From the NCBI RefSeq assembly GCF_021049305.1, contig NZ_CP088081.1, positions 3,720,001 through 3,784,000 of the forward strand: a stretch of 64,000 nt of DNA. Direction: 5' to 3'. Numbering within the stretch: the first letter of the stretch is position 1; each line of letters opens with the position of its first letter. The translations under genes were made by a program, and so were the position numbers. The notes below the pieces were generated by a model, which searched no databases, was not told the origin of the DNA, and saw only the letters and a list, made by a program, of their open reading frames with translations. Origin of the DNA: Ideonella dechloratans (GTDB taxonomy: Bacteria; Pseudomonadota; Gammaproteobacteria; Burkholderiales; Burkholderiaceae_C). Positions 32,828 through 42,246 of the stretch are shown here, piece after piece.

Positions 32828-33354
32828 TGGCAAAGGGTGATCCAATCGGTGCGAACGAGGAAGTCGTTCGAGCTTACCGGTATCCATACTGGGACGCGGC
32901 CGTCAACCGTGGCACACCCTCAGCTTTCACTGAGGCTGAGGTTTCTGTAAGCAGGTTGGCAATCCTCGACTTCGAGAAGATCGTGGCGATCTTCAAGACG
33001 GATTTTGACGGACGCATTCATCCGGATGGCAGCTCCATGCAACTCCGTGGTACCGGTCGAGCCATAGTGGCCGACATTGTTCGGCAAGCCGAGGTGCCTG
33101 CTGACCCCAAGAGCAAAGAGCTACCGAACGTTGTCTTGACCGTGAACGAGGACAAGATTGAGAACGAGCCGGGCATTACCGACAACCCCGCCCACGCGCT
33201 AATCCGTGGCTGGGAGCGCGCTAACCAGACGCAGGCTAGACGGATTCCCAGAAGTGTCGCCAAGCGTCTGCTTGACCTTTTCGGCGCAGCGGCAATTCCG
33301 GATGATGCGCCGGGAAATGCCGTTGCGGCTGGCGGCGACGCCTCCCCCGCGTAA
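32827..33354 (+). CDS. Unrecognised protein, third gene of the island operon
   Basis: The 175-residue protein has an aromatic start (VVRAYRYPYWDAAVNRGTPSAF), a VSVSRLAILDFEKIVAIFK segment, GTGRAIVADIVRQ and a DNPAHALIRGWERAN motif near residue 120. I recall proteins with an S-A-F...S-V-x-R-L...NPAHA order from accessory regions, with no assigned role. Residues 153-175 are Ala/Gly-rich and disordered. It is directly coupled to the second gene. An inverted repeat 16 bases after its stop may end the transcript. Composition is less extreme than in the resident genes, in line with transfer. Confidence 0.65.
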   Translation: MAKGDPIGANEEVVRAYRYPYWDAAVNRGTPSAFTEAEVSVSRLAILDFEKIVAIFKTDFDGRIHPDGSSMQLRGTGRAIVADIVRQAEVPADPKSKELPNVVLTVNEDKIENEPGITDNPAHALIRGWERANQTQARRIPRSVAKRLLDLFGAAAIPDDAPGNAVAAGGDASPA

Positions 33355-33369
33355 GAGAACAGGGGGCGA

Positions 33370-33395
33370 AGTCGCGGAGGTTGTCTTCCGCGACT
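33370..33395 (+). terminator. Inverted repeat after the island operon, possible terminator
   Basis: AGTCGCGGA (33370-33378) and TCCGCGACT (33387-33395) form a perfect 9-bp stem with an 8-base loop, beginning 16 bases after the third island gene. No T-run follows. The remaining bases to 33562 hold no gene I can support. Confidence 0.4.
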
Positions 33396-33562
33396 CAGGC
33401 GAGGTTGCCGCGGTTACTCGACGGCACAAGCGTCGGCCCTTGCGCGCTCCGTTCGATGAGCTCTATGGTGGCTTGGGGTCGAAACGGACCACCGATCACC
33501 GGTCCACGGGCATCAACGCCAAAGAGCACGCAGCCACAGGGACTTTCGACAGCTCATCCGCC

Positions 33563-35995
33563 CTACTCCAACCCCTCCACCCTCACCCCCCTCACATCCA
33601 CCCTTCCCACCTCATCCACCACCCGCAGGCTGTAGTCGCCGGGTTGGGGGGGCAGCCAGGGCAGGCTTTCGCCGGGGGCGGTGCGGCCCAGCAGGCTGTC
33701 GTTGGCAAACCAGTACAGGGTTTTGACACCGGCTGCGGCGTCGGCGCGCAGCAGCAGGGGTTGGGGCCTGCGGGGGTTGAGCAGGTAGCGCACGGCGCGC
33801 AGGGGTGAGGTGATGGTGGGGGCGTCGGCGCCGGTGGCGTCGGGCACTGGGCCGAGGGTGCTGCCGTCTGAACTGGCTCCGTGGCGGCAGGCGCTGTCGT
33901 CCAGGGTGCGGCGGGGCAGGCCGGCTTGTTTGAACAGGCGCTGCATGTCGCTGCCCCACTGTTCCACCACTACTTCTTTGGCGTGCGGGGCGCTGGCGGC
34001 CTGGGGGCCGCACAGCACCTGGCCGGTCTGCGCGTCCACCCACAGGGCGCGGTGCAGGTGGCTGGGCTGGATGGGCGATTTGCCGGCAATGAACCAGGTG
34101 GTGGTGCGCGCGGGGCACAGGGCGTCCGGCGGGGCGCCGGTGCTGGTGCACACCTCCACGCGGCGCAGGTTGGCGGGCTGGGGCTGGGGCAGTTCGCCCG
34201 GGTCCAGGCGCTGGGCGCGCAGCGCGTCCACCATGCGCAGAAAGAGCGGGGCCGCGGCGTCGATGCCGATGAAGGCGGGGTTGCCGCTGCCGTCAAATTC
34301 GCCCACCCACACCACCAGCACATGGCGGCCGAAGACGCCGGCCGTCCACGCGTCCCGAAAGCCCCAGGAGGTGCCCGTCTTCCAGGCGATGGCGGGCTGG
34401 GCGGGGGCGCCGGTGTCGGGCCGGGGCGTCTGGCGCAGCATGTCCAGGGTGATGAAGGCGGCCTCGGGGCTGAGCAGGCGCGGCGGGGCGGCGGCCGCTT
34501 CGGGCGGCGCGGGGCGGGAGCCTTGCGGCGGCGGGCGCAGGTAGCTCAGCGGGCGGGCCACGCCGCCGTTGGGCAGCAGGGCGTAGAGGCGGGCCAGTTC
34601 TTCGGGTGTCACCTCGCCACCGCCCAGCACCAGGGCCAGGCCGTAGTGGGCTTCGCTTTCCAGCCGGCTGATGTGGTTGAGCTGCAGGAACTGGTAGAGG
34701 TTGGGCTGGGTGAGCCGCGCGGCCAGGGACACGGCGGGGATGTTGCGGCTGCGGATGAGCGCGTCCTGTGCGGCCACGGGGCCCATGAACTGGCCGTCGA
34801 AGTTTTCGGGCGTGAAGGGGCCGAAGGCGGTGGGCGCGTCCTTCAGCAGGGTGCGGGGGTGCAGCAGGCCCTGGTCCAGCCCCAGGGCGTAGATGAAGGG
34901 CTTGAGGGTGGAGCCGGGCGAGCGCTTGCCCAGGGTGCCGTTGACCTGGCCGGCGATGGCTTCGTCCCGGTAGTTGGCCGAGCCGACGACGGCGCGCACT
35001 TCCATGGTGGATGCGTCCAGCAGCAGGGCGCTGGCGTTGCGGATGCCCACGCCGGCCCGGCCCTTGAGGTATTCGCCCATCACCCGTTCCAGGGTGCGCT
35101 GCATGGGCAGGTCCAGCGTGGTGTGGATGCTGCCGTCGTCTTCCAGCACGGGGTTGTCGCGCGCGCTGGCCTGGCGGGCCTGGGCCAGGAGCATGTCGGT
35201 GAGGTGCGGGGCTTCGAAGGGCAGCTGGCCGCGGCTGAGGGCGGCCAGCGGGGGCAGGTGGGCGTCGGCCTCGCCGGGGTGGCGCGCGCGCCAGAGCGCC
35301 CACAGGCGCTGGCGGGCGGCTTCCAGCGCGGGGTTGGGGGCGCTGCTGGCGGTGCCGTTGCGCCCCGCGGCCACGCGCTGGCCGGGGTGCTGGGGGATGA
35401 CGGCCAGGGTCAGCGCTTCGGGCAGGGTGAGGTGGGCGGCGTCGTGGTGGAAGTAGACGAGGCTGGCCGCGCCGGCGCCTTCGATGTTGCTGCCGTAGGG
35501 CGCGGTGTTGAGGTAAGCCTCCAGCAGCTCGCGCTTGCCATAGCGGGCTTCCAGCCACAGGGCGGCGGCCATTTGCTGCAGCTTGCCGCCGGGGCTGCTG
35601 CTGTCCAGGTGGTAGAGCCGGCGGGCCAGCTGCATGGTGAGGGTGGAGCCGCCCTGGCGGCGGCCACCGCGGGCCATCTGCCAGGCGCTGCGGGCCAGGG
35701 CGGCCGGGTCCACGCCGGGGTGCCACCAGAAGCCGCGGTCCTCATAGAGCAGGGTGGCCTGCACCAGGGGCGGGGCGATGGCGTCCAGCGGGGTCCACAG
35801 GCGGTACTGCTCGTCGGGCGCCAGGGTCAGGCGCAGCAGGCTGCCGTGGCGGTCGTACAGCGGGGTGGACAGGGCCAGCTGTTCGCGCAGGGGCGCGTGC
35901 GGCCACAGGCGCAGGGCGAGCAGCAGCGCCAGCAGCAGGCCCAGGCCGGTGGCGGCGCGGGTGGCCCACCGCACCGCCCGCGGCCACCGCGCCAT
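33563..35995 (-). CDS. pbpC: Penicillin-binding protein 1C (bifunctional glycosyltransferase/transpeptidase-like)
   Basis: The protein (810 residues from the ATG at 35995) has one N-terminal membrane anchor, then a GT51 domain with the catalytic Glu in YEDRGFWWHPGVDP and GGSTLTMQLARRLY. The transpeptidase domain has SPGSTLKPF (SxxK), SRNIPAV (SxN) and KTGTSWG (KTG). A C-terminal BiPBP_C beta domain ends at VRVEGLE. PBP1C is the class A-type enzyme encoded next to bacterial alpha-2-macroglobulin, as in E. coli yfhM-pbpC. An alternative ATG at 36055 overlaps the A2M stop. It works in the periplasm on glycan polymerisation. Confidence 0.93.
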   Translation of the reverse strand: MARWPRAVRWATRAATGLGLLLALLLALRLWPHAPLREQLALSTPLYDRHGSLLRLTLAPDEQYRLWTPLDAIAPPLVQATLLYEDRGFWWHPGVDPAALARSAWQMARGGRRQGGSTLTMQLARRLYHLDSSSPGGKLQQMAAALWLEARYGKRELLEAYLNTAPYGSNIEGAGAASLVYFHHDAAHLTLPEALTLAVIPQHPGQRVAAGRNGTASSAPNPALEAARQRLWALWRARHPGEADAHLPPLAALSRGQLPFEAPHLTDMLLAQARQASARDNPVLEDDGSIHTTLDLPMQRTLERVMGEYLKGRAGVGIRNASALLLDASTMEVRAVVGSANYRDEAIAGQVNGTLGKRSPGSTLKPFIYALGLDQGLLHPRTLLKDAPTAFGPFTPENFDGQFMGPVAAQDALIRSRNIPAVSLAARLTQPNLYQFLQLNHISRLESEAHYGLALVLGGGEVTPEELARLYALLPNGGVARPLSYLRPPPQGSRPAPPEAAAAPPRLLSPEAAFITLDMLRQTPRPDTGAPAQPAIAWKTGTSWGFRDAWTAGVFGRHVLVVWVGEFDGSGNPAFIGIDAAAPLFLRMVDALRAQRLDPGELPQPQPANLRRVEVCTSTGAPPDALCPARTTTWFIAGKSPIQPSHLHRALWVDAQTGQVLCGPQAASAPHAKEVVVEQWGSDMQRLFKQAGLPRRTLDDSACRHGASSDGSTLGPVPDATGADAPTITSPLRAVRYLLNPRRPQPLLLRADAAAGVKTLYWFANDSLLGRTAPGESLPWLPPQPGDYSLRVVDEVGRVDVRGVRVEGLE

Positions 35996-36032
35996 CCACC
36001 CGGCCCCCCGCTGCCGCCCGGGGCCGGGGCGC

Positions 36033-39000
36033 TTACTTGCCCAGCGGCGCCACATTGAACCGGCCCGCCGCCGAGCGGCCGTAGACGCGGCGCTCGTACA
36101 TGGCTTCGGCATAGGCCGCGGGCAGGGCGAACTGACCGACGTTGGTGGCCCGGGCCTTGAAGCTGATGTCCTGCGTGCCGCGGCCCACGTCGCCGAAGAA
36201 GATGAGCCGGTCTTCGCGGATGTCCACGTAGTTCAGGCTCCAGCTGCCGGTGCCGCCCACGCGGCGTTGCCACAGCGGGGTGTCGGGCGCGGTGTCGTCG
36301 GCGCTGCCGCTGTTGAGCACCGGCTCCAGCCCGCTGGGCAACACGTTGACCAGCACCACCTGGCGGGCGCTGTCGCGGTCCACGGCGCGCACGGTCAGGC
36401 GCACCGTCACTTCCTGGCCGATGCGGGCTTCGCTGATGGCGTTGCCCTTTTCGTCGAGGATGGCCTGGGTGATTTCCAGGCCGTGGGTGACGGCGGTGTC
36501 GGGCAGGTTGCGCTCGTAGCCGGTTTCGGCCCAGCCGTAGTAGAGCGGCAGGTTGCCGGGGTTGGACAGCTTGAGCTTGGCGGTGCCGTTGGGCACGGCG
36601 GCCTGCTGCAGGCTGCGCAGCTCGCCGGTCAGCGGCAGGGCCAGGCTCTTGCCAGCCTTGTCCACCGCCTGGGCCGTGACGCTGCCGCCGGCCGACGCGG
36701 CGGCCGCGCGGGCGTAGGCGTCCACCGCCAGGATGGTGGTGGCCGAGGACTGGGTGCTGTACCAGCCCTCGCCGATCATGGCGGCCAGGCGGCTCCAGCT
36801 TTCCACCGGCAGGCTGGCCAGCAGCTTGGGGAAGTGGCGCGCCCCCAGCAGGATGAGCGTGCTGTCGTGCACCAGCGGGTCGTAGTAGTAGTCCCAGCGG
36901 TTGAGCGGCTGCTTGCGGGCCACGCGCTGCTGCAGGTCGCTCCACACCGGGGCCATCAGGGCCTGGGCGGTGGCGTCCTGCTTTTGCAGCGCGAAGGCGG
37001 CGGCCAGGTAGGCCGCGCCCAGGTCGGTGCCCAGGGGGCTGGCCTTGTCGCGCTGCAGAGCAGCCTGCTGCGCCTGCCGCAGGTTGGCCAGCGCGGCGGG
37101 CACCAGCACACCCTGGCGGGTGAGCAGGTAGGCCATCTGCGCGCGGTTTCGCCAGCTGAAGGCGCTGCTGGTGTCGCCACTGCCCAGGCGGCTTTGCAGG
37201 TAGACGGTGGCCTTGCTGACCATGTCCGGCGGCACGGCCAGCTGGCGGTCCTTGGCTTCCAGCAGCAGCTGCAGGGCGTAGGTGCTGGCAAAGTCATCGG
37301 CGGTGCCGCCCGGCCACATGGCAAAGCCACCCTCGGCCGTCTGGCGGGCGCGCAGCTGGGTGAGCGTGCGCTGCAGCGCCTGCTGCGGGCTGAAGGCCGC
37401 CTGCCCCAGCGCGGCGCGGTTCTTGTTCAGTTCCTTGGCCAGCTCGGGCTGGGCGGCCAGCACCACGGAGGGCATGGTCTGGCTGACCAGCTGTTCGGTG
37501 CAGCCGTAGGGGTAGCCGTCCAGGTAGCGGATGAGGCCGGAGGCAAAGGCCCAGGGCGTGGCCGACACGGCCAGATCGCTGCGGGCGAAGGCGGGGTAGG
37601 CGTCCAGCTGGGACTTGAGCTCGCCCGCGCCCACGGCGGTGCCGCTTTGCACCAGGGTCACCAGGGCGGAGGCGGGGCGCACGCTCAGGTCGGTGCTGAG
37701 CTTGGCGCTGGCCTTGCCGGACGTGGCGGTGAAGGCCACGCTGGCCGAACCCAGCACGGCCTGCGCACCGGGCTTGGCGCGCAGGTGGAAGACGGTGGTG
37801 GCCTCGCCCTTTTCGCTGACCTTGACGGTCTGCGCGGCGTCGCCCACCACCTCCAGCCCGTTGCCCACGGCCAGGGCCAGGCGGATGGGGGCGTCCTTGC
37901 CGGAGCCGGCGATGTTGTTGGCCACGCCCACGCCGATGTCCACCGTGTCGCCCGGGGCGAGCGAGGTGGGCACGGTGGGCAGCAGCACGATGTCGCCGCG
38001 CACGGTGCTGGTGGTGGTGGCCGAGGCCACGGCCTCGTCGCTGACAACCACGGCCATCACCCGCACGGCGCCGTTGAAGGTGTCGGGCAGGGTGTAGCTG
38101 AAGGTCTTCTCGCCGTTCACGTCCACCAGGCCGGACCAGTAGGCCACCGGCGTGTCGCGCTTGCGCTTGAAGGGGTTGAGGTGCTTGCCGGCCTCGCCCT
38201 CGCCGTCGCCGCCGGGGGCGGCGCTCTGCATGAGCTTGCGGAACTCGGGCAGCACCAGGTCCAGGGTCTGCAGGGTGCTCACCTCCAGCGCGCGCTTCTG
38301 GAAGAAGTGCTTGAGCGGATCGGGCGTGGTGTAGCGCGCCACCTGCAGGATGCCCTCGTCCACCGCGAAGACGAAGGCCCGCGCCGGCTTGTCGCTGTGC
38401 AGGGTCATCTTCAGGGTGTCGCCAGGCTTGGCCAGGGCGGGCGCGTCCAGCTTGATCCTGGCGGTGCGGCGGTCCAGCCCGGTGGCAAAGGGCACGGCGC
38501 CGTAGGACAGGGGGCTGGTGTAGATCTCGTCGGAGGACGGGTCGCGCACGAACTGCACGTTCACGTAGCCGTTGCCCTCGAAGTCCTTGGGCAGGGCGAT
38601 GTGCTGCACGCTGGCGGTCTGGTCGGCCTTGAACCAGGCGTGGGCGTAGACCTTGTCACGCTCGATGGTGATGAGGCCGGCGCCGGTGTAGGGCGCCTGG
38701 ATGGCCAGGTCGACGGTCTCGCCGGGCTCGTAGCTCTTCTTGTTGAGCTTGATCTGCAGCTCGGCGTTGCGGTCCATCGAGCGGCTGAGGTTGGCGGCAC
38801 CGGCCACCGCGTACTGCACGCGGTTGAGCACCAGGCCCTGGGCGTCGCGCACCTCCAGCGCAAAGTTGCCGGGCGCGCTGGTGTTGAGCGCCACCTTGCT
38901 GCCGGCCGCGGCAATGGCCAGCGGCTGCTCGTCCAGCGTCACGTCCTTGGCGCGGCTTTCATAGCGGTACAGGCCGTTGTTCTGCTTGACCAGCACCGAC

Positions 39001-42000
39001 AGCACCTTGTGCTCCACCCGCACCAGCTTCAGGCCGGGCACGGCGATCTTCCGGGCCTTGGGGTCGATGGCGATGAGCTGGATCTCGCGCTTGGCGTTGC
39101 GGGCGATGTAGTCCAGCGGGTCGGGCGTTTTCACGCCCACCAGCCAGGGCTGGTCGCTCACCAGGGTCTGCACCTCGGCGGCCACGCTGCGGCCGCCTTC
39201 GGGCTCGAAGGCCTTGACCAGCACATGGGCCTGGTAGGTGGCGGCTTCAAAGCGCGAGAGGCGCAGGTCCACCTCGGCGTTGCCCTTGTCGTCGGTCTGC
39301 ACGGCGCCCAGGTCGTCCATCTGCGAACGGCGGCTCACGCTGGGGTCGTAGAAGCTGTAGTCCGGCAGGCTGCGGAAGTGCGGCCAGGTGGGGGTGAGGG
39401 TGAGCCGGCTTTCCACGCGGCGGTTCTGCGCCGGGGTGCCGAAGAGGTTTTCCACATGCACCTGCAGCTTCAGGTCGTCGGGCTTGACCCAGCCTTCGGC
39501 CACCTCGGTGGAGAGGTGGGCGCTGACCTTGGTGCGGTCGGGCAGGAATTCCTGCACCTTGACGGTGGTGGAGCCGATGAGCAGCGGCGGCACGTCCGGC
39601 GCATTGGCGCTGGTCTGGCGCGGCAGGCTGAGGTTGACGGTGTAGTTGCCGGTGGGCGAGCTGTCCTGCGTGCTGTGGGCCAGCTCGGCGGTGCCGGCCG
39701 GGCCCAGGCGCAGGGTTTCGCGGCGCACGCTCAGGCCGCGCGGGTCGATGATCTCGGCCTCGACCGGCAGGTCCTTGAGCGAGGTGGCCCAGTTGGACGC
39801 CTTGACGGCGATGCCCACATGCAGCGTGTCACCGGGGCGGTAGATGCCGCGGTCGCTGAAGAGGAAGGCCGTCATCTGGTTGGGCACGCCGCTGGTGTGC
39901 AGGCCGCCCACGTCGAAGCGCGACATGTCCAGCGTGCGCTCGCCGCGGCCCAGGCTGGCCGCGCCGCCCATGGGCAGGAAGCTGAGGTCGCCGTCCTTGC
40001 GGGCCAGCAGCAGCACGGGGGCCTTTTCGCGGGTGTAGCCGTTGAGGTTGGGCAGGCTGGCGTGGCCGCTGGCGTCGGTGCTGGCGTTGGCCAGCACCAG
40101 GCCGTTGCGGCCCCAGACCTCGATGCGCGCGCCACCCACCGGCTGGCCGCTGGCGATGGACTGCACGAAGACGTCGCGCGTGCCGTCGGCCGCGCGCTTG
40201 GCGATCAGGCCCAGGTCGGTGACGATGACCAGGCGCTGGTCGTGGATGGTGGTGGGATCCACCTGCGCGGCTTCGGCATCGCCGCCCTCGCAGCAGCCCT
40301 CGCCTTCACCCTCGCCCTCGCCGCCGGCCATGGCGCTGGCGTCGCCCTCGTCACCGCCGGTGGCGGGGCCGCGCTTGGCGGCCGGGTCGTAGCCCTGCAC
40401 CTTCAGCAGGAAGACGCCGCGGCGCTCGCCGCCGGCCTGCAGGTACTCGGCAAAGTCCACCGTCTCGTAATGGGACTTGCCGGGCTTGAGCTTGAGCGGG
40501 ATCTCGCGCTCGAAGTGCTCGGCCAGGGTGTCGTCGTTCACTCGGCCGTAGAACTGCGGCTGGCTGAAGTTGCCATCGGCCTGGCTGACCAGCAGGTGCA
40601 GCTGCTGCGGCAGCACGCGGGCGATGTCGATCTTCACGCCCGGCAGGTCGCGCACCAGCAGGGGCAGCTTCTTCTCGCCAGACAGCGCCAGCAGCGAGCC
40701 GCGGCTCATGATGGACAGCTCGGGCGCGAAGGTCTTGATCTGCAGGATCTCGAGCCGGTCGCTGCCCAGCAGGTAGCCGCCGGGCGACTTCATGCCCTTG
40801 GCCACCTTGACGAAGAGGAAGCGCCCGCCTTCGGCCTGGGGCAGGCGGAAGGCGGCGGCCTCGGTCACCTCGCGCTCGCTGGCGATGGGGTCGAGCTTCA
40901 TGGGCTTGGCGCGCTTGAGCACGGCGGGCGTCACCTCGGCCGGGTCGCTCCAGGCGAAGGGCTCGCCGCCGTCCTGCTCGGACACGGGCAGCATCCAGGC
41001 CTGCACGGTGCGGGCGTACTCGCGCTCGTGCACGGCCATGCTGGCGCCCACATGCAGCACGTGCTCGGGGTCGCCGGCGTCGTTGCTGACCACGGCGGTG
41101 CTGATCTCGCTGATGGCCAGGCTGTAGAGCCCCGGCACATCGACCGACTTGACCACCGGCGCGGGCGTGCCCGGGCCGCCGCGCTGGGCGCCCACGCCCT
41201 TGTCGATGGTGATCTGCATGGCCACCGTCTGCGCGGGAATGGCCAGCGGCTCGGACTGCACGGTGGCCTGCAGGCGCTGGGTGTCGTAGCTCACGCTGAA
41301 CTTGCGCTCGCTGCCGTCGTCCAGGTGGATGCGGCTTTCCAGCGCCTTGGCGTCCACCGGGTGGTTGAAGTCCAGCGTCATGACCACGCGGCGCAGGCCG
41401 GCCTGCACCGGGTCCTGGTAGAACTCGGCCGAGCCCACGTTCATCGTGAAGCCGGCGGCGTCGAATTCGTATTTGCGCTCCTTGAGCGCCACATGCGGGG
41501 CCAGGCTCTTGCGGCCGAGCTTGAGGGTGTAGTGCTCGCCGATGGGCCAGTGGCCCTGGGGCTCGAAGCGCAGGGTGCTGGCGTCCACCCACCTCCACTG
41601 GCCGGCCACCTCGGGCGAGAGGCTGACGTCGGTGGGCTCCTTGCCGATGCGCAGCGGGGGCGCGGCCGGCGCGCTGAAGCTGAGCACCAGGGGCTGCGGG
41701 CCGCCGTTGTTGCGGTAGTCCGGCGCGCCGGGCGGCTGCAGCTGCACGGTCACCGTGGCCGCGCCCATGTCGTCGCCCAGCAGGCCCAGGTTCATCCAGG
41801 CCGGGGCCCAGGCGCGCCAGCGCTGGGCGATATGCGGGGCCTGCCACACGGCCGCCCCGGCCAGCGCCGCCACCACCAGGGTGAGCAGGGCATGGGCCTG
41901 CAGCAGGCCACCCAGCCGGCCCAGGCCACGCCCGGCCGCCTGCGCCCAGGCCGGCGGGGCCCACTGCCCCAGCACCCGGCGCGCCACCGGCGCCGCCGCC

Positions 42001-42074
42001 TGCCCCGCCTGGCCCAGCCAGCGTGCCACCTGCGCGAACGCGCGCCCGACCTGTTCGTTGGCCTGCTTGAGCAT
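36033..42074 (-). CDS. Bacterial alpha-2-macroglobulin with intact thioester
   Basis: This 2013-residue protein carries repeated MG-type beta domains and the thioester CTEQ (near residue 1525) in GYPYGCTEQLVSQTMPSVV. It ends with the alpha-helical toroid and receptor-like domain. Such proteins trap attacking proteases in the periplasm and work with PBP1C in envelope repair. Unlike E. coli YfhM there is no lipobox: a roughly 60-residue Ala/Gln/Arg-rich tail precedes one membrane helix (ALLTLVVAALAGAAVW), so it is probably inner-membrane anchored by an N-terminal helix. An acidic Gly-Glu repeat followed by CC (about residues 583-600) is a linker-like insert. A GGAGGGGGAGAG lies before the ATG. 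Confidence 0.93.
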   Translation of the reverse strand: MLKQANEQVGRAFAQVARWLGQAGQAAAPVARRVLGQWAPPAWAQAAGRGLGRLGGLLQAHALLTLVVAALAGAAVWQAPHIAQRWRAWAPAWMNLGLLGDDMGAATVTVQLQPPGAPDYRNNGGPQPLVLSFSAPAAPPLRIGKEPTDVSLSPEVAGQWRWVDASTLRFEPQGHWPIGEHYTLKLGRKSLAPHVALKERKYEFDAAGFTMNVGSAEFYQDPVQAGLRRVVMTLDFNHPVDAKALESRIHLDDGSERKFSVSYDTQRLQATVQSEPLAIPAQTVAMQITIDKGVGAQRGGPGTPAPVVKSVDVPGLYSLAISEISTAVVSNDAGDPEHVLHVGASMAVHEREYARTVQAWMLPVSEQDGGEPFAWSDPAEVTPAVLKRAKPMKLDPIASEREVTEAAAFRLPQAEGGRFLFVKVAKGMKSPGGYLLGSDRLEILQIKTFAPELSIMSRGSLLALSGEKKLPLLVRDLPGVKIDIARVLPQQLHLLVSQADGNFSQPQFYGRVNDDTLAEHFEREIPLKLKPGKSHYETVDFAEYLQAGGERRGVFLLKVQGYDPAAKRGPATGGDEGDASAMAGGEGEGEGEGCCEGGDAEAAQVDPTTIHDQRLVIVTDLGLIAKRAADGTRDVFVQSIASGQPVGGARIEVWGRNGLVLANASTDASGHASLPNLNGYTREKAPVLLLARKDGDLSFLPMGGAASLGRGERTLDMSRFDVGGLHTSGVPNQMTAFLFSDRGIYRPGDTLHVGIAVKASNWATSLKDLPVEAEIIDPRGLSVRRETLRLGPAGTAELAHSTQDSSPTGNYTVNLSLPRQTSANAPDVPPLLIGSTTVKVQEFLPDRTKVSAHLSTEVAEGWVKPDDLKLQVHVENLFGTPAQNRRVESRLTLTPTWPHFRSLPDYSFYDPSVSRRSQMDDLGAVQTDDKGNAEVDLRLSRFEAATYQAHVLVKAFEPEGGRSVAAEVQTLVSDQPWLVGVKTPDPLDYIARNAKREIQLIAIDPKARKIAVPGLKLVRVEHKVLSVLVKQNNGLYRYESRAKDVTLDEQPLAIAAAGSKVALNTSAPGNFALEVRDAQGLVLNRVQYAVAGAANLSRSMDRNAELQIKLNKKSYEPGETVDLAIQAPYTGAGLITIERDKVYAHAWFKADQTASVQHIALPKDFEGNGYVNVQFVRDPSSDEIYTSPLSYGAVPFATGLDRRTARIKLDAPALAKPGDTLKMTLHSDKPARAFVFAVDEGILQVARYTTPDPLKHFFQKRALEVSTLQTLDLVLPEFRKLMQSAAPGGDGEGEAGKHLNPFKRKRDTPVAYWSGLVDVNGEKTFSYTLPDTFNGAVRVMAVVVSDEAVASATTTSTVRGDIVLLPTVPTSLAPGDTVDIGVGVANNIAGSGKDAPIRLALAVGNGLEVVGDAAQTVKVSEKGEATTVFHLRAKPGAQAVLGSASVAFTATSGKASAKLSTDLSVRPASALVTLVQSGTAVGAGELKSQLDAYPAFARSDLAVSATPWAFASGLIRYLDGYPYGCTEQLVSQTMPSVVLAAQPELAKELNKNRAALGQAAFSPQQALQRTLTQLRARQTAEGGFAMWPGGTADDFASTYALQLLLEAKDRQLAVPPDMVSKATVYLQSRLGSGDTSSAFSWRNRAQMAYLLTRQGVLVPAALANLRQAQQAALQRDKASPLGTDLGAAYLAAAFALQKQDATAQALMAPVWSDLQQRVARKQPLNRWDYYYDPLVHDSTLILLGARHFPKLLASLPVESWSRLAAMIGEGWYSTQSSATTILAVDAYARAAAASAGGSVTAQAVDKAGKSLALPLTGELRSLQQAAVPNGTAKLKLSNPGNLPLYYGWAETGYERNLPDTAVTHGLEITQAILDEKGNAISEARIGQEVTVRLTVRAVDRDSARQVVLVNVLPSGLEPVLNSGSADDTAPDTPLWQRRVGGTGSWSLNYVDIREDRLIFFGDVGRGTQDISFKARATNVGQFALPAAYAEAMYERRVYGRSAAGRFNVAPLGK

Positions 42075-42147
42075 GGCTCTCCCCCTCCGTGATGGCGGGG
42101 ATTATTCCCAGGTGTGCTGACAGAGGCACCCTCATCCCGGGTGTCCT

Positions 42148-42159
42148 CCCCAATTGGGG
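42148..42159. repeat. CCCCAATTGGGG palindrome between the divergent A2M and NYN genes
   Basis: A perfect 12-bp palindrome sits midway in the 172-bp divergent intergenic region. It could be an operator, but no regulator is near and no hexamers flank it convincingly. Confidence 0.2.
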
Positions 42160-42246
42160 GATGTCCCGTCGGTGGAATCAGACAGTGGGTAACACGGGGT
42201 AAGGCAAGATCCCAGGCAGCTCTCACACGCATCCAGGGAGGGATCG

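Noticed and set aside
35754..42092. A very long open frame (over 2100 codons) on the + strand opposite the A2M gene
   Set aside because: Its residues are His/Gly/Ala/Gln-rich without any recognisable domain, and it lies exactly opposite the real A2M and part of pbpC. It results from high-G+C third-position bias.
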